Source of the DNA: Xenophilus azovorans DSM 13620
Lineage (GTDB): Bacteria > Pseudomonadota > Gammaproteobacteria > Burkholderiales > Burkholderiaceae_C
NCBI RefSeq assembly: GCF_000745855.1
Contig: NZ_JQKD01000006.1
Coordinates: forward strand, 186,001-250,000
Direction: 5' to 3'
Length of the DNA: 64,000 nt
Numbering within the stretch: the stretch's first letter is position 1; the number at the start of each line of letters is the position of its first letter. Shown here piece by piece: positions 9,655 to 22,117 of this stretch. The notes beneath the pieces were generated by a model. That model had not been told where the DNA came from. It made no database searches and was given only the letters and a program-made list of their open reading frames with translations. A program made the translations under genes and the position numbers.

Positions 9655-9926
9655 GAAGACTTCTTGTCGGAGGTCAGTGAGGAGAACAGCCCGGGGCCGC
9701 GGCGGCCGGCGGCGGCCGGCACCGGGTCGTACCCGCCGGCGCACCAGGGCTGGCAGCGCACCAGGCGCCGCGCCGCGAGGTAGCTGCCGCGCGCGGCGCC
9801 GTGCCGCTCGAGCGCCTCGATGGCATAGAGCGAGCAGGTCGGCGTGAAGCGGCAGGCGCCGCCCAGCCAGGGGCTGAGCAGCAGCCGGTAGCCGCGCACC
9901 ACGGCGATGAGCAGGCGCCGCATCAC
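9651..9926 (-). CDS. yidD: Membrane protein insertion efficiency factor YidD
   Basis: 91-aa small protein, peripheral to the inner membrane, that assists YidC-dependent insertion. Family hallmarks are visible: RGYRLLLSPWLGGACRFTPTCS, Y-A-I-E-A and the RLVRCQPWCAGGYDPVP block with three conserved cysteines. The basic N-terminus (MMRRLLIAVVRGYR) is an amphipathic helix. It overlaps rnpA upstream and yidC downstream by 4 bp each, giving a coupled ribosomal protein/RNase P/insertase operon. Confidence 0.95.
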   Translation of the reverse strand: MMRRLLIAVVRGYRLLLSPWLGGACRFTPTCSLYAIEALERHGAARGSYLAARRLVRCQPWCAGGYDPVPAAAGRRGPGLFSSLTSDKKSS

Positions 9927-10324
9927 GATGCGTCGGCCCGCGCGGCGCGCGCGAAGAGCTGTTCGAGTTCGGCCCGCACGGCGCGCTTGAGCGCGTCCGA
10001 GCTGGCGCTCACGAAGCGGCTGCGGTCGAAGCCGGCGCGCAGCCGCACCACGTGGGCGGCCTGCGGCAGCGCCGCGCCTTCGGCCAGGGCATAGATCTGC
10101 CGCCGGATGGCGTTGCGCGTGACGGCGCGACGCGCCCAGCGCTTGGGCACCATCGCGCCGAGCCAGACGTCGTCGGCAGGCTGGAAAAGAGGAGGTTGCG
10201 CCGCCGCCGCGCCCGCAGCGGGAGCGGCGAGCGCACAGCGATGCAGGGCGAAATGCGCGGTCCGCGCCACGGTCACAGCCGACAGGGCCGCCTGGAACTG
10301 GGCGCGCGTGCGGAGCCGGCGCAT
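9923..10324 (-). CDS. rnpA: Ribonuclease P protein component
   Basis: 133-aa basic protein subunit of RNase P (tRNA 5' maturation). The start MRRLRTRAQFQAAL at 10324 fits the family N-terminus. The RNR motif region is VPKRWARRAVTRNAIRRQIY, followed by VVRLRAGFDRSRF. An alanine-rich insertion at about residues 30-45 (ALAAPAAGAAAAQPP) lengthens the region before the central cleft compared with enteric RnpA. Lies 37 bp after rpmH. Confidence 0.95.
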   Translation of the reverse strand: MRRLRTRAQFQAALSAVTVARTAHFALHRCALAAPAAGAAAAQPPLFQPADDVWLGAMVPKRWARRAVTRNAIRRQIYALAEGAALPQAAHVVRLRAGFDRSRFVSASSDALKRAVRAELEQLFARAARADAS

Positions 10325-10361
10325 GTGCCGATCCCGCCCCCGCGCCCGACGGCCCGCAGCC

Positions 10362-10496
10362 TCAGACGGCCAGGCGCTTGCGGCCCTTGGCGCGGCGGGC
10401 GTTGATGACGGCGCGGCCGCCACGGGTCTTCATGCGGACCAGGAAGCCGTGGGTGCGGGCACGGCGGATCTTCGACGGTTGGTAGGTGCGTTTCAT
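10362..10496 (-). CDS. rpmH: 50S ribosomal protein L34
   Basis: 44-aa protein of standard L34 length: [20 protein letters not shown] through to [10 protein letters not shown]. The ATG at 10496 gives the universal N-terminus. First gene of the leftward rpmH-rnpA-yidD-yidC operon, driven by the promoter at 10658-10685. Confidence 0.98.
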   Translation of the reverse strand: MKRTYQPSKIRRARTHGFLVRMKTRGGRAVINARRAKGRKRLAV

Positions 10497-10657
10497 GATG
10501 CTTCTTCTTCCAAGGACAGGGCGGCCCGCCGGAAGGCTTCGGGCCACGGCCGCTCGATCAAGAGCGACGAGCGACGTGCCAGGGCCTCCGGGGTGGCGGG
10601 CTTGGGGAATTCCGCCCTGCCGGGCCAGGCCGACGTGCGGACTCAAGAGAACCCGCG

Positions 10658-10685
10658 ATTATCGCAAAGATTTGCCGCACCGCAA
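10658..10685 (-). promoter_or_regulatory. Promoter of the rpmH operon
   Basis: Minus strand: TTGCGG (10685-10680), 16-bp spacer and GATAAT (10663-10658). It points toward rpmH with a leader of about 155 nt. Confidence 0.55.
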
Positions 10686-10729
10686 CTTCCGTCGGACATC
10701 AAGCGGGTTTCGGCGGCCCCGTCAAGGGG

Positions 10730-10788
10730 TGTGGATAAGTTTTTGACAAGTTAGAATCGCGGCGGCATGCCGGCCCCCGCTATCCACA
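10730..10788 (+). promoter_or_regulatory. dnaA promoter region with two DnaA boxes
   Basis: TGTGGATAA at 10730-10738 is a perfect DnaA box (minus orientation). cTATCCACA at 10780-10788 has one mismatch. TAGAAT at 10752-10757 is a reasonable -10. Its -35 (TGTGGA, 16-bp spacing) lies inside the perfect box, so DnaA binding would block the promoter, the classic autoregulation layout. The remainder of the 328-bp rpmH-dnaA gap shows no further boxes, no AT-rich tract and no TAG trios, so I do not call it the replication origin. Confidence 0.6.
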
Positions 10789-10824
10789 CCACCAACAACC
10801 ATTCGATGCCCGAGGGACAACGCC

Positions 10825-12219
10825 TTGAACCACCCCGCCATGTCGGCTGAAGGGGTGGGCGCCAGCCTCTGGCAGGCCTGCGTCGACCAGTTCGCGCAGG
10901 AGCTGTCCGAGCAGCAGTTCAACACCTGGATCAAGCCCCTGACCGCGCAGGTCACAGACGACCTGGGGCGGATGACGGTCTTCGTCGCCAACCGCTTCAA
11001 GCTGGACTGGATCCGCGCCCAGTACGCTGCCCGCCTGGCCGACATGGCCGAGAAGCTCTCCGGCCAGCCCGTGGCCATTGAGTTAGCGCTTGCTCCGCGG
11101 GAAATGCCCGTCCGCATGCCGGTCGCGATGCCCGCCGTGGCCGAAGCCGAGCTGCCGCGCGAAGCGGTCGGCGCCGCCGAGGAACCGGCCGGGGGCTTTC
11201 GCAACCGGCTCAACGCGCAGCTCACCTTCGACACGCTGGTGGAGGGCTCGGCCAACCGCATGGCGCGTGCCGCGGCGATGCACGTGGCGGGCACGCCGGG
11301 CCACCTGTACAACCCCCTCTTCATCTACGGCGGCGTCGGCCTGGGCAAGACGCACCTGATGCATGCGGTGGGCAACAAGCTGCTGGCCGACCAGCCTCAG
11401 GCCAAGGTTCTCTACATCCATGCCGAGCAGTTCGTCTCGGATGTGGTCAAGGCCTACCAGCGCAAGACCTTCGACGAGTTCAAGGAGCGCTACCACTCGC
11501 TCGACCTGCTGCTGATCGACGACGTGCAGTTCTTTGCCAACAAGGACCGCACGCAGGAGGAATTCTTCAACGCCTTCGAGGCCCTGCTGGCGAAGAAGTC
11601 GCACATCGTGATGACCAGCGACACCTACCCGAAGGGCCTGACGGACATCCACGAGCGGCTGGTCTCGCGCTTCGACTCCGGCCTCACGGTGGCGATCGAG
11701 CCGCCGGAGCTGGAGATGCGCGTGGCGATCCTGATCAACAAGGCGCTGGCCGAGGGCGCGGAAATGCCCGAGGAGGTGGCCTTCTTCGTGGCGAAGAACG
11801 TGCGCTCCAACGTGCGCGAGCTCGAAGGGGCGCTGCGCAAGATCCTGGCGTACTCGCGCTTCAACCAGAAGGAGATCTCCATCCAGCTGGCGCGCGAGGC
11901 GCTGCGCGACCTGCTGTCGATCCAGAACCGGCAGATCAGCGTGGAGAACATCCAGAAGACGGTGGCCGACTATTACAAGATCAAGGTCGCCGACATGTAC
12001 AGCAAGAAGCGCCCGGCCTCCATCGCGCGGCCGCGCCAGATCGCGATGTACCTGGCCAAGGAGCTGACGCAGAAGAGCCTGCCGGAGATCGGCGAGCTGT
12101 TCGGCGGCCGCGACCACACCACCGTGCTGCACGCGGTGCGCAAGATCGCGGGTGAGCGCCAGCAGCTCACGGAGCTGAACCAGCAGCTCCACGTGCTGGA
12201 ACAGACGCTCAAGGGATGA
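10825..12219 (+). CDS. dnaA: Chromosomal replication initiator protein DnaA
   Basis: 464 aa. Domain I is residues 1-90 ([21 protein letters not shown]), followed by a short variable domain II. The AAA+ domain III has Walker [11 protein letters not shown] and Walker [11 protein letters not shown]. Domain IV is the DNA-binding domain with the signature [16 protein letters not shown] chose the TTG start at 10825 because GAGGGA lies 7 nt upstream. The in-frame ATG at 10840 has no ribosome binding site and would lose five residues. Followed 94 bp later by dnaN. Confidence 0.97.
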   Translation: MNHPAMSAEGVGASLWQACVDQFAQELSEQQFNTWIKPLTAQVTDDLGRMTVFVANRFKLDWIRAQYAARLADMAEKLSGQPVAIELALAPREMPVRMPVAMPAVAEAELPREAVGAAEEPAGGFRNRLNAQLTFDTLVEGSANRMARAAAMHVAGTPGHLYNPLFIYGGVGLGKTHLMHAVGNKLLADQPQAKVLYIHAEQFVSDVVKAYQRKTFDEFKERYHSLDLLLIDDVQFFANKDRTQEEFFNAFEALLAKKSHIVMTSDTYPKGLTDIHERLVSRFDSGLTVAIEPPELEMRVAILINKALAEGAEMPEEVAFFVAKNVRSNVRELEGALRKILAYSRFNQKEISIQLAREALRDLLSIQNRQISVENIQKTVADYYKIKVADMYSKKRPASIARPRQIAMYLAKELTQKSLPEIGELFGGRDHTTVLHAVRKIAGERQQLTELNQQLHVLEQTLKG

Positions 12220-12313
12220 GCAAAGTGTTCACGCGGGCCGGAGACAATGCAGGGCGCTCGCGCGAACACACGCAAGAGTCAAGATCGAGGACGAAGAGAG
12301 AAAAGGTCGATTC

Positions 12314-16142
<3,829 letters not shown>

Positions 16143-16173
16143 GCCGAAGAAAGGCGATCCCACTTCCTCCCGT

Positions 16174-16200
16174 AAAGGCCGCCTCGTGCGGCCTTTTTCT
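16174..16200 (+). terminator. Rho-independent terminator of gyrB
   Basis: AAAGGCCGC (16174-16182) pairs with GCGGCCTTT (16188-16196) around a 5-nt loop, followed by a T-rich tail, 31 bp past the stop. Confidence 0.85.
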
Positions 16201-16458
16201 TGACCGCATCCACCCGATTGTTTCCGCTGCGTGAACGCCGCGGTTCCGCGAGTTGCGGGTTTTCCCTATGCTTTCGGCGCACACTTCTCCTCACAGAACG
16301 ACGCCGCCCACCGGTAGACATGAAGCGAGGTGAGAGGCGGTTCTGGATGGACTCGGCACCGCTGCGGTGGCCGCCCCGAGCGACAAGCGAAGGACGGCGC
16401 CCCCCGATACCGGTTCGACATTCATCCACTGATCGATATTCGAATGAAAGGAATTGCC
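16201..16458. other. Non-coding stretch between gyrB and the DUF4148 gene
   Basis: With the terminator, this makes a 316-bp gap. No open frame with coding character and no strong repeat is visible. The only clear element is the AAAGGA ribosome binding site at 16447-16452 for the next gene. Its promoter probably lies in the somewhat more AT-rich stretch around 16425-16445. Confidence 0.4.
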
Positions 16459-16836
16459 ATGAAGAAGACCTCCCAACTCCTCGGTGCCACGATGCTTGCC
16501 CTGCTGGGCGTGGCCGGCTCGGCGCACGCCGAAGTCTATGAAGGCGTGCTGAGCATCGACTCGGTGCGCAGCCGCGCCGAAGTCGCCGCCGAAGCGCGGC
16601 AGGCCGCGCGCCTGGGCGACCAGTTCGGTGAAGCGGCCTTCGCCGGTGTCACCGCGCTGCCCTCGAACTCGGCGGTCTCGCGCACCGCGGTGCGCGAAGG
16701 CGCGATCCAGGCCGCCCGCGCCGGCGACCTGTATGGCGAAGCGGCATCGCAGCAACCCGTGTTCGCCGGCCAGCTCGACCGCGCCACGGTGCGCGCCGAG
16801 GCCCGCGAAGCCGCGCATTCGGCACCGACCCTGTAA
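16459..16836 (+). CDS. Secreted DUF4148 family protein
   Basis: 125-aa exported protein. A signal peptide covers residues 1-24 (MKKTSQLLGATMLALLGVAG, cleavage after SAHA). The mature part is built of loosely repeated 30-40-residue units rich in A-E-A-R and R-A-E (SRAEVAAEARQAARLGDQFG, SRTAVREGAIQAARAGDLYG, DRATVRAEAREA), typical of DUF4148 proteins that are abundant in Burkholderiales. Function unknown. The ATG at 16459 was chosen over the one at 16444 because AAAGGA lies 6 nt upstream of it. A strong terminator follows. Confidence 0.8.
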   Translation: MKKTSQLLGATMLALLGVAGSAHAEVYEGVLSIDSVRSRAEVAAEARQAARLGDQFGEAAFAGVTALPSNSAVSRTAVREGAIQAARAGDLYGEAASQQPVFAGQLDRATVRAEAREAAHSAPTL

Positions 16837-16861
16837 GCCTGCGCCACACGACAGCACGACG

Positions 16862-16900
16862 AAAGGCCTTCTGCTTCGGCAGAGGGCCTTTTTCTTTTTC
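16862..16900 (+). terminator. Rho-independent terminator after the DUF4148 gene
   Basis: A 13-bp stem (AAAGGCC-TTCTGC with GCAGA-G-GGCCTTT) around a stable TTCG tetraloop at 16875-16878, followed by TTCTTTTT. It separates convergent genes. Confidence 0.85.
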
Positions 16901-16914
16901 CCTTGGCGCAGGGC

Positions 16915-17232
16915 TCAGCGACCGGGCAGCGGCCGGCCGGTGACGCTGGCAACGAGGCGCGCCAGCCGCGCGACGCCGCCGGTGCCGCTGGCGGCGCGGC
17001 CGATCAGCGCGCCGCCGGCCCCCGCCTTGACCAGCCGGCCCAGCAAGGAGCCGCTGCGGCCTGCGGACAGGAGCAGCACGACGCCCAGGCCCAGCACGAT
17101 CAGGTGCTCGCCCGGCAGGTCGGGGCGGCGCTCGTCGGCCTCCTTGAGCACCTGCAGCCAGTCGCGCAGGCTGGACGGGGCGGTGACGGAAGAGTTGTCG
17201 GGGTCGAAATCGGTGTCGGCGGTGTCGGGCAT
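16915..17232 (-). CDS. Small hypothetical protein with hydrophobic/glycine-rich segment
   Basis: 105-aa protein with no recognised family. The N-terminus is acidic and soluble (MPDTADTDFDPDNSS), followed by a helix (LRDWLQVLKEADERRPDL). One likely TM segment (HLIVLGLGVVLLLSAG) and a glycine-rich small-residue stretch (GRLVKAGAGGALIGRAASG) follow. GAGGAA lies 6 nt before the ATG at 17232, which supports this start over very long upstream frames. Confidence 0.6.
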   Translation of the reverse strand: MPDTADTDFDPDNSSVTAPSSLRDWLQVLKEADERRPDLPGEHLIVLGLGVVLLLSAGRSGSLLGRLVKAGAGGALIGRAASGTGGVARLARLVASVTGRPLPGR

Positions 17233-17589
17233 GGCAGTTCCTCGCCGGGATAAGGCTGGGGGTTGGGGCCCGGGCAGTGGCCGGTGTTCGCGCCACGCCC
17301 AGGGCCCCATTGTGGCGACGGCCGCAAGGCGAATGCCCCGGGCGCCGGCCCGCGCGGCTGTAGGCGGGCGCGCACGCACGGCGCTTTCATGCTGCCGACA
17401 CACGGGCAGGCGATGCTGTCGAGCCTCCAGGACAGCAGCCTGCCTTGTCGGAACGCTATCGATTCCGTAGCGATTGGCGTAAATACCGACGCTGAGCCCG
17501 ACTCTTGCTACGCAGAATCCGACGGCGGCCGGCCGCAGCTTTGCCCGCCTCCGATCGCCTCTTTTCTTCTCCTCCTGCGTCGCCCCGCC
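17233..17589. other. 357-bp divergent intergenic region, no gene seen
   Basis: Lies between two divergent genes. It holds a small inverted repeat (CGCTA/TAGCG around 17455-17475) and a relatively AT-rich patch near 17470-17490 that may contain the rightward promoter. I see no conserved motif, RNA structure or coding frame that I can defend. Confidence 0.35.
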
Positions 17590-18081
17590 ATGAAGCTCCC
17601 TGCTCTTGTCGCCTCGGCCGCCAGCGCGCTGTTGCTGCTGGCCGCCGCGGCGAATGCCGCCTCCAACCCACCGATCCGCATGGCGCCCGAGGGCGTCGAG
17701 TACATGTGCGGCGGCGCCAGCCAGCAAGAATTGGCCTTCATGGACATGGTGTCCCCGCGCTGGGCCGCCACGCTGGAGTTCGCGGTCGCACGCGGCCGGC
17801 GCGGCGAGTTCTCCGAGCCGGTGCAGGTGAAGGTGCGCAACAAGTACAACGGCGATCACGTGCTGTCGGCCCAGGCCCATGGTCCGCTGATGCTGGCCCG
17901 CCTCGCACCCGGCACCTATGACGTGGAGGCCACCATCGGCCCGCTGACGCTGCAGCAGACGCTGACCATCGGGCTGGGCGCGCCGGGCCGGGCGCTGTTC
18001 GTCTGGCCCTCCAACTTTGACATGGCTTCGGCCACGTTGCCACGCCAGGCGCTGGCGCAGGGCGCCGCCAAGGGCGACTGA
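17590..18081 (+). CDS. Secreted hypothetical protein with carboxypeptidase-regulatory-like fold character
   Basis: 163-aa exported protein of unknown function. The signal peptide MKLPALVASAASALLLLAAA is cleaved near NAA. The mature segment has alternating beta-strand character and ends in a transthyretin/CarboxypepD_reg-like stretch (LARLAPGTYDVEATIGPLTL). The single YMCGG cysteine is unpaired in the mature protein. Proteins of this type are often annotated as hypothetical in Comamonadaceae. I claim only secretion and a probable beta-sandwich. Confidence 0.6.
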   Translation: MKLPALVASAASALLLLAAAANAASNPPIRMAPEGVEYMCGGASQQELAFMDMVSPRWAATLEFAVARGRRGEFSEPVQVKVRNKYNGDHVLSAQAHGPLMLARLAPGTYDVEATIGPLTLQQTLTIGLGAPGRALFVWPSNFDMASATLPRQALAQGAAKGD

Positions 18082-18319
18082 CCGCGGTCCTCCTCCTCCG
18101 GCAGCCGGCGTCCGCACCGGCAGGATGTCTCGTTTCCGGCCGAACTTTCGCGGCCGATTCCGATCCCTGAGACATCGTCGCAAGAAGCCTTGCAAAGCCC
18201 CGCGCGGGCTGCATCTGCTGCTCCTGTTTGAAGAGCAGCCCAGCCCCATCCGCCGGTCGGCGCGGCGCCGAGCAGACAACCCGGATTCGTCGTATGCTGC
18301 GCCGCAACATACCCCTGCC

Positions 18320-19498
18320 ATGCCCCTGGCCTCCCTCACCGTTCTGACGACCCTCGTGCACGTGTTCGTCGCCCTGCGCCTGCTGCCGGCGCTGGCGGCG
18401 GCCACGCCTGCCTGGCCGGTGGTGGCGGTGTTGCTGGCGCTGTCGGCGGTGTGCATGCCGCTGCCCTTCGTGCGCCGGCGCGGGCCGCACCGGCTGTGGG
18501 CCGTGGTGCAGTGGGCCGGCCTGCTGGTGATGGGCTGGTTCTCGTCGCTGTTCCTCCTCACGCTGGTGCGCGACGCCGGCCTGCTGCTGGCATGGGCCGG
18601 CGCCTGGGCCGCCGGCGCGGCGCCGGACTGGCCGCGCTGGGAGGGCGCGAGCGCCATCGCCGTCGTGGCGCTGGCCACGCTGGTGACGCTGGCCGGCTAC
18701 GTCAACGCGCGCCGCACGGCGGCGGTGCGCCGGGTGCAGGTGCCGATCGAGGGGCTGCCCTCGCAGCTGGACGGCTTCACCATCGCGCAGTTGTCGGACC
18801 TGCACGTGGGCCCCACCATCCGGCAGCGCTACCTGCAGCGCGTCGTCGACGCGGTCAACGCGCTGGGCGCGGACATGGTCGCCATCACCGGCGACCTGGT
18901 GGACGGCACGGTGCCCGAACTGCGCGAGCACGTCGCGCCCCTGGCGCGGCTGAAGGCGCGGCACGGCACCTTCGTGGTGACGGGCAACCACGAGTACTAC
19001 GCCGGCGCGCCGGACTGGATCGACGAGCTGCGCCGTCTGGGCCTGCGCGTGCTGCTCAACGAGCACGTGGTGCTGCAGACGCGCAGCACGCACGGCGCGC
19101 AGACGGACGAGGAGCTGTTCGAGTGCGCGCTGCTGGTGGCGGGGGTGACGGACTACACGGCCGGCCACTTCGTGCCGGCGCACGCCAGCGACCCGCAGCG
19201 CGCCCTGCACGATGCGCCGCCGCTGGTGCACACGCGCGTGCTGCTGGCGCACCAGCCGCGCAGTGCCGCCGCGGCGGCGGAGGCGGGCTTCTCGCTGCAG
19301 TTGTCGGGCCACACGCACGGCGGACAGTTCTTCCCGTGGAACCTGTTCGTGCCGCTGCAGCAGCCCTTCACCGCGGGGTTGCACCGGCTGCAGGCGATGT
19401 GGGTGTACGTCAGCCGCGGCACCGGCTACTGGGGCCCGCCCAAGCGCTTCGGCGCGCCCTCGGAGATCGCGCTCATCACGCTCACCTCGGCGCGCTGA
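18320..19498 (+). CDS. Membrane-anchored metallophosphoesterase (YkuE/YaeI-like)
   Basis: 392 aa. Four N-terminal hydrophobic helices (residues 1-140) anchor a calcineurin-like phosphoesterase domain. The full metal-binding set is present: SDLHVG, TGDLVDG, TGNHEYY and SGHTHGGQ. Family members are dinuclear-metal phosphodiesterases; YaeI and YkuE are linked to lipid or wall substrates, but the substrate here is unknown. The ATG at 18320 places the first TM helix at the N-terminus. Upstream extension would add arginine-rich shadow sequence. Confidence 0.85.
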   Translation: MPLASLTVLTTLVHVFVALRLLPALAAATPAWPVVAVLLALSAVCMPLPFVRRRGPHRLWAVVQWAGLLVMGWFSSLFLLTLVRDAGLLLAWAGAWAAGAAPDWPRWEGASAIAVVALATLVTLAGYVNARRTAAVRRVQVPIEGLPSQLDGFTIAQLSDLHVGPTIRQRYLQRVVDAVNALGADMVAITGDLVDGTVPELREHVAPLARLKARHGTFVVTGNHEYYAGAPDWIDELRRLGLRVLLNEHVVLQTRSTHGAQTDEELFECALLVAGVTDYTAGHFVPAHASDPQRALHDAPPLVHTRVLLAHQPRSAAAAAEAGFSLQLSGHTHGGQFFPWNLFVPLQQPFTAGLHRLQAMWVYVSRGTGYWGPPKRFGAPSEIALITLTSAR

Positions 19499-19650
19499 GC
19501 GAGGGCGAGGCCATGTCCTACCCGGGGATGCGCACGGCAGCCCGTGCACGGCCGGCCGGATCGGCGCAAGATTGCTGCCGGGGCAAAGGCTGACCCGGCA
19601 GCGCCGAGCGCGGTCCGGACGGCCTGGCCGCAGATCGGAGCTGAAAAGCC

Positions 19651-20241
19651 ATGCACAACAAACAAGGCTTCCTGCCCCCCGGCGCGCGCCGCGTGCTGGG
19701 ATGGGGCGCCGCCGCCGCGGCGGCGATGCTGGCCTCGCCCGCGGCGCTGGCCTTCGAGGACCGCGACGTCGGCGTGTACGTCGAGGCGGGCCAGGCGCCG
19801 CACGACAGCGGCGACACCACGGTGCTGAGCGCCGGCGCATTGTTCCCCTGGACGCCCCGGCAATCGGTGCGGGCCGGCGCACTCTCGTTCTACTGGGACG
19901 TGTTCGCCAGCCAGTGGCGCGCCCCCGTGGGCAGCCTGCGCCGCGAGTACACGCAGATCGGCGTGATCGGCACCTGGCGGCTGCGCTTCGACCAGGGGCG
20001 CTCGCCCTGGTTCGTGGAGGGCGGCGTGGGCGCCACGGTGATGGACCACGTCTACGACACGCCCTCGCGCGACTTCAGCACCGCCTTCCAGTTCACCGAG
20101 GTGCTGGGCGCCGGCTACAGCTTCGGCGCGCATGGGCAGCACGAGTTGTCGCTGCGGTTGCAGCACTTCTCCAATGCCGGCATTCGCAAGCCCAACCCGG
20201 GCGAGAACTTCGTGCGGCTGCGCTACGCCGTGCGCTTCTGA
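19651..20241 (+). CDS. pagL: Outer-membrane lipid A 3-O-deacylase (PagL type)
   Basis: 196-aa precursor. The N-terminal signal (residues 1-33, ending ASPAALA) is followed by an eight-strand barrel pattern with alternating hydrophobics and a C-terminal aromatic RLRYAVRF. The PagL active-site motif is seen as LQHFSNAGIRKPNPG, where the His and Ser are the catalytic pair. The enzyme removes the 3-O acyl chain from lipid A. The symbol follows family resemblance. Confidence 0.85.
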   Translation: MHNKQGFLPPGARRVLGWGAAAAAAMLASPAALAFEDRDVGVYVEAGQAPHDSGDTTVLSAGALFPWTPRQSVRAGALSFYWDVFASQWRAPVGSLRREYTQIGVIGTWRLRFDQGRSPWFVEGGVGATVMDHVYDTPSRDFSTAFQFTEVLGAGYSFGAHGQHELSLRLQHFSNAGIRKPNPGENFVRLRYAVRF

Positions 20242-20344
20242 AGAACAGGCCGAAGGCGGAAGAAGGCCATAGGCCATCCGTCGGCTGACGGCGGCCCCGC
20301 CGCGGTGCCTAAGATGGCGCCCTCATTTCCTGCAGGAGCGGCGC

Positions 20345-21055
20345 ATGGCCCCGAGAATTCCGACCTGGTTCGCGCACGCATGCGCGCTGATGCTGGCCGG
20401 GCTGCTGCTCGCCGGCTGCGGCAGCAAGGAGCCCGAGGAGCGGGCCGCCTTCATCCAGTTCCTGCAGACGCGCGTGATCGACCGCCCCGGCGTGCGCGTG
20501 CCGCAGCCGACCGAGGAACAGAAGAAGCCCTTCGGTGCCTATGCGCAGCACTACACGGTGATCACCGACTTCAACACGGCGATGAACCGGACCGCGCAGC
20601 AGATGGACGGCATCGTCGCGAAGGGCTCCCTGCGCTCGCTGTCGGACGTGGTGGCGCGGCGCGACGACCTGCGCAGCGTGCGCGAGGGCGTGCAGCAGAT
20701 GCGCCGCGCGCTGGACGAGAACCTGGCCAGGGCCGACGCGGCGCGCGCGCAGCTCCAGCAGCCGGAGGACCTGAAGGCGGTGTTCGACAAGGCCTACGAC
20801 AAGACCGTGACCACGCCGGCCGGCATCTTCCGGGACGTGTTCCCGGCCCTGGACGCGGTGTTCGACGGCGCCATCCGGATCGGCGACTACGTGGACGCGC
20901 ACAAGTCGCAGATCCAGATCTCCGGCAGCACCTTCACGGTGAGCGACCCGAAGGTGCTGAACGAACTCAACGGCATGCTGCAGCAGCTCAACAGCCACTC
21001 GGCCGCCATCCAGACCGCGCAGCGCAGGATGCGCACGGCGGTGGCCGGCGGCTGA
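20345..21055 (+). CDS. DUF3053 lipoprotein
   Basis: 236-aa lipoprotein of unknown function. The lipobox is LLLAGCGSK (lipidated Cys26). The mature part is mostly helical with long heptad-like stretches (DVVARRDDLRSVREGVQQM, LDENLARADAARAQLQ). It resembles DUF3053 proteins such as YiaF, which are structurally uncharacterised envelope lipoproteins. It ends 6 bp before the convergent YbhN-like gene. Confidence 0.75.
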   Translation: MAPRIPTWFAHACALMLAGLLLAGCGSKEPEERAAFIQFLQTRVIDRPGVRVPQPTEEQKKPFGAYAQHYTVITDFNTAMNRTAQQMDGIVAKGSLRSLSDVVARRDDLRSVREGVQQMRRALDENLARADAARAQLQQPEDLKAVFDKAYDKTVTTPAGIFRDVFPALDAVFDGAIRIGDYVDAHKSQIQISGSTFTVSDPKVLNELNGMLQQLNSHSAAIQTAQRRMRTAVAGG

Positions 21056-21061
21056 GCCGGC

Positions 21062-22117
21062 TCAGCGCGGCGCCGCCACCGCCAGCCGGCGCGCGTTCGC
21101 CTCCATGCCCAGGTACAGCAGCGCCGCCACCCCCAGCGGCAGCCAGTAGTACATCGCGCGGTAGCACAGCACCGCCGCGATGATCCCGGCCTGGGTGAGC
21201 GGCGGCGCCAGCAGCGCGACGAACACCGCCTCCAGCACGCCCAGCCCCGCCGGCACGCGCGAGAGCAGGCCGGCGACCGCGCCGATGAGCAGCACGCCCA
21301 GCGCCATCGGGTAGGGCACCGCGCCCTGCAGCAGCACGGCCATGGCGGCGCCCATCGCGCTCCAGTTGGCGCACGAGAGCGCCAGTTGCACCAGGGCCAC
21401 CCGCAGCGAAGGCAGGGCGATCTCGTGGCCGCGCACGCGCCACTCGCGCCGCGGCGAGAAGGCGCAGGCCAGCAGGTAAGCGGCCGCCACGGCGATCAGC
21501 GCCGCGCCCAGCACGCGCTGCGCGATGCGGCCCAGGTGCCAGTCCTCGGGCATCGCCAGCGGCCACAGCAGGAAGGCCAGGCCCGCCAGCAGGCAATAGC
21601 CCAGCCAGTTGGTGAGCATGCTGCTGCCCACGATGCGCGCGATGGCCGGCGCGTCCAGCCCGAGGCGGGCGTACAGCCGCGCGCGCATGCCCACCGCGCC
21701 CACCAGCGTGCCCATGTTGAGGTTGAAGGCGTAGCTGACGAAGGTGATCGCCATCACCGGGCCGGTGCGCAGTGCGTGGCCGGTGTAGTGGCGCCCGATC
21801 AGGTCGAAGGTCGCGTACAGCAGGTGGCTCAGCGCGGCGAAGCCGGCGGCCAGCGCCAGCACCTGCCAGGGGTAGGCACGCATCGCGGCGAGGACCTCGC
21901 CCCACGCGATGGCGCGCGCCTGGTTGGCCAGCAGCACCACGACGACGCCGAGGAAGACCGCGATGGCGATGCGCCGCACCCACGGCCATCCGCGCCAGCG
22001 CCGCCAGGCCGCCGCCGGCGCGTGGCGGCGCGACGGCGCGCCTGCCTGGGCGGTGGCCTGGGAGGCGGAAGAGCAGGCCATGGTGCCGATGCGGGTCTGC
22101 TGCCGATCAGGCCGCAT
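21062..22117 (-). CDS. YbhN/MprF-type polytopic membrane protein (lysylphosphatidylglycerol synthetase TM family)
   Basis: 351-aa integral membrane protein with about eight TM helices and the UPF0104/LPG_synthase_TM features GRHYTGHALRTGPVM and GLLSRVPAGLGVLEAVF. Such proteins lack the soluble aminoacyl-transferase domain. In enterobacteria ybhN is next to clsB (ybhO) and ybhP, exactly the trio seen here, and YbhN homologues are implicated in phospholipid transport between the two membranes. I chose ATG 22117, which overlaps the clsB stop region by 11 bp. ATG 22081 is an alternative. Confidence 0.8.
   Translation of the reverse strand: MRPDRQQTRIGTMACSSASQATAQAGAPSRRHAPAAAWRRWRGWPWVRRIAIAVFLGVVVVLLANQARAIAWGEVLAAMRAYPWQVLALAAGFAALSHLLYATFDLIGRHYTGHALRTGPVMAITFVSYAFNLNMGTLVGAVGMRARLYARLGLDAPAIARIVGSSMLTNWLGYCLLAGLAFLLWPLAMPEDWHLGRIAQRVLGAALIAVAAAYLLACAFSPRREWRVRGHEIALPSLRVALVQLALSCANWSAMGAAMAVLLQGAVPYPMALGVLLIGAVAGLLSRVPAGLGVLEAVFVALLAPPLTQAGIIAAVLCYRAMYYWLPLGVAALLYLGMEANARRLAVAAPR

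Noticed and set aside
10743-10757. TTGACA followed by TAGAAT as a dnaA promoter
   Set aside because: Only 3 bp separate the two hexamers, so they cannot be the -35/-10 pair of one promoter.
10497-10824. rpmH-dnaA gap as the main oriC
   Set aside because: Only one perfect and one near-perfect DnaA box, no AT-rich tract, no TAG trios. Better explained as promoters with DnaA autoregulation, though skew data could overturn this.
18217-18239. GCTGCTC/GAGCAGC hairpin upstream of the metallophosphoesterase as a terminator
   Set aside because: No T-run on either strand and a weak 7-bp stem.
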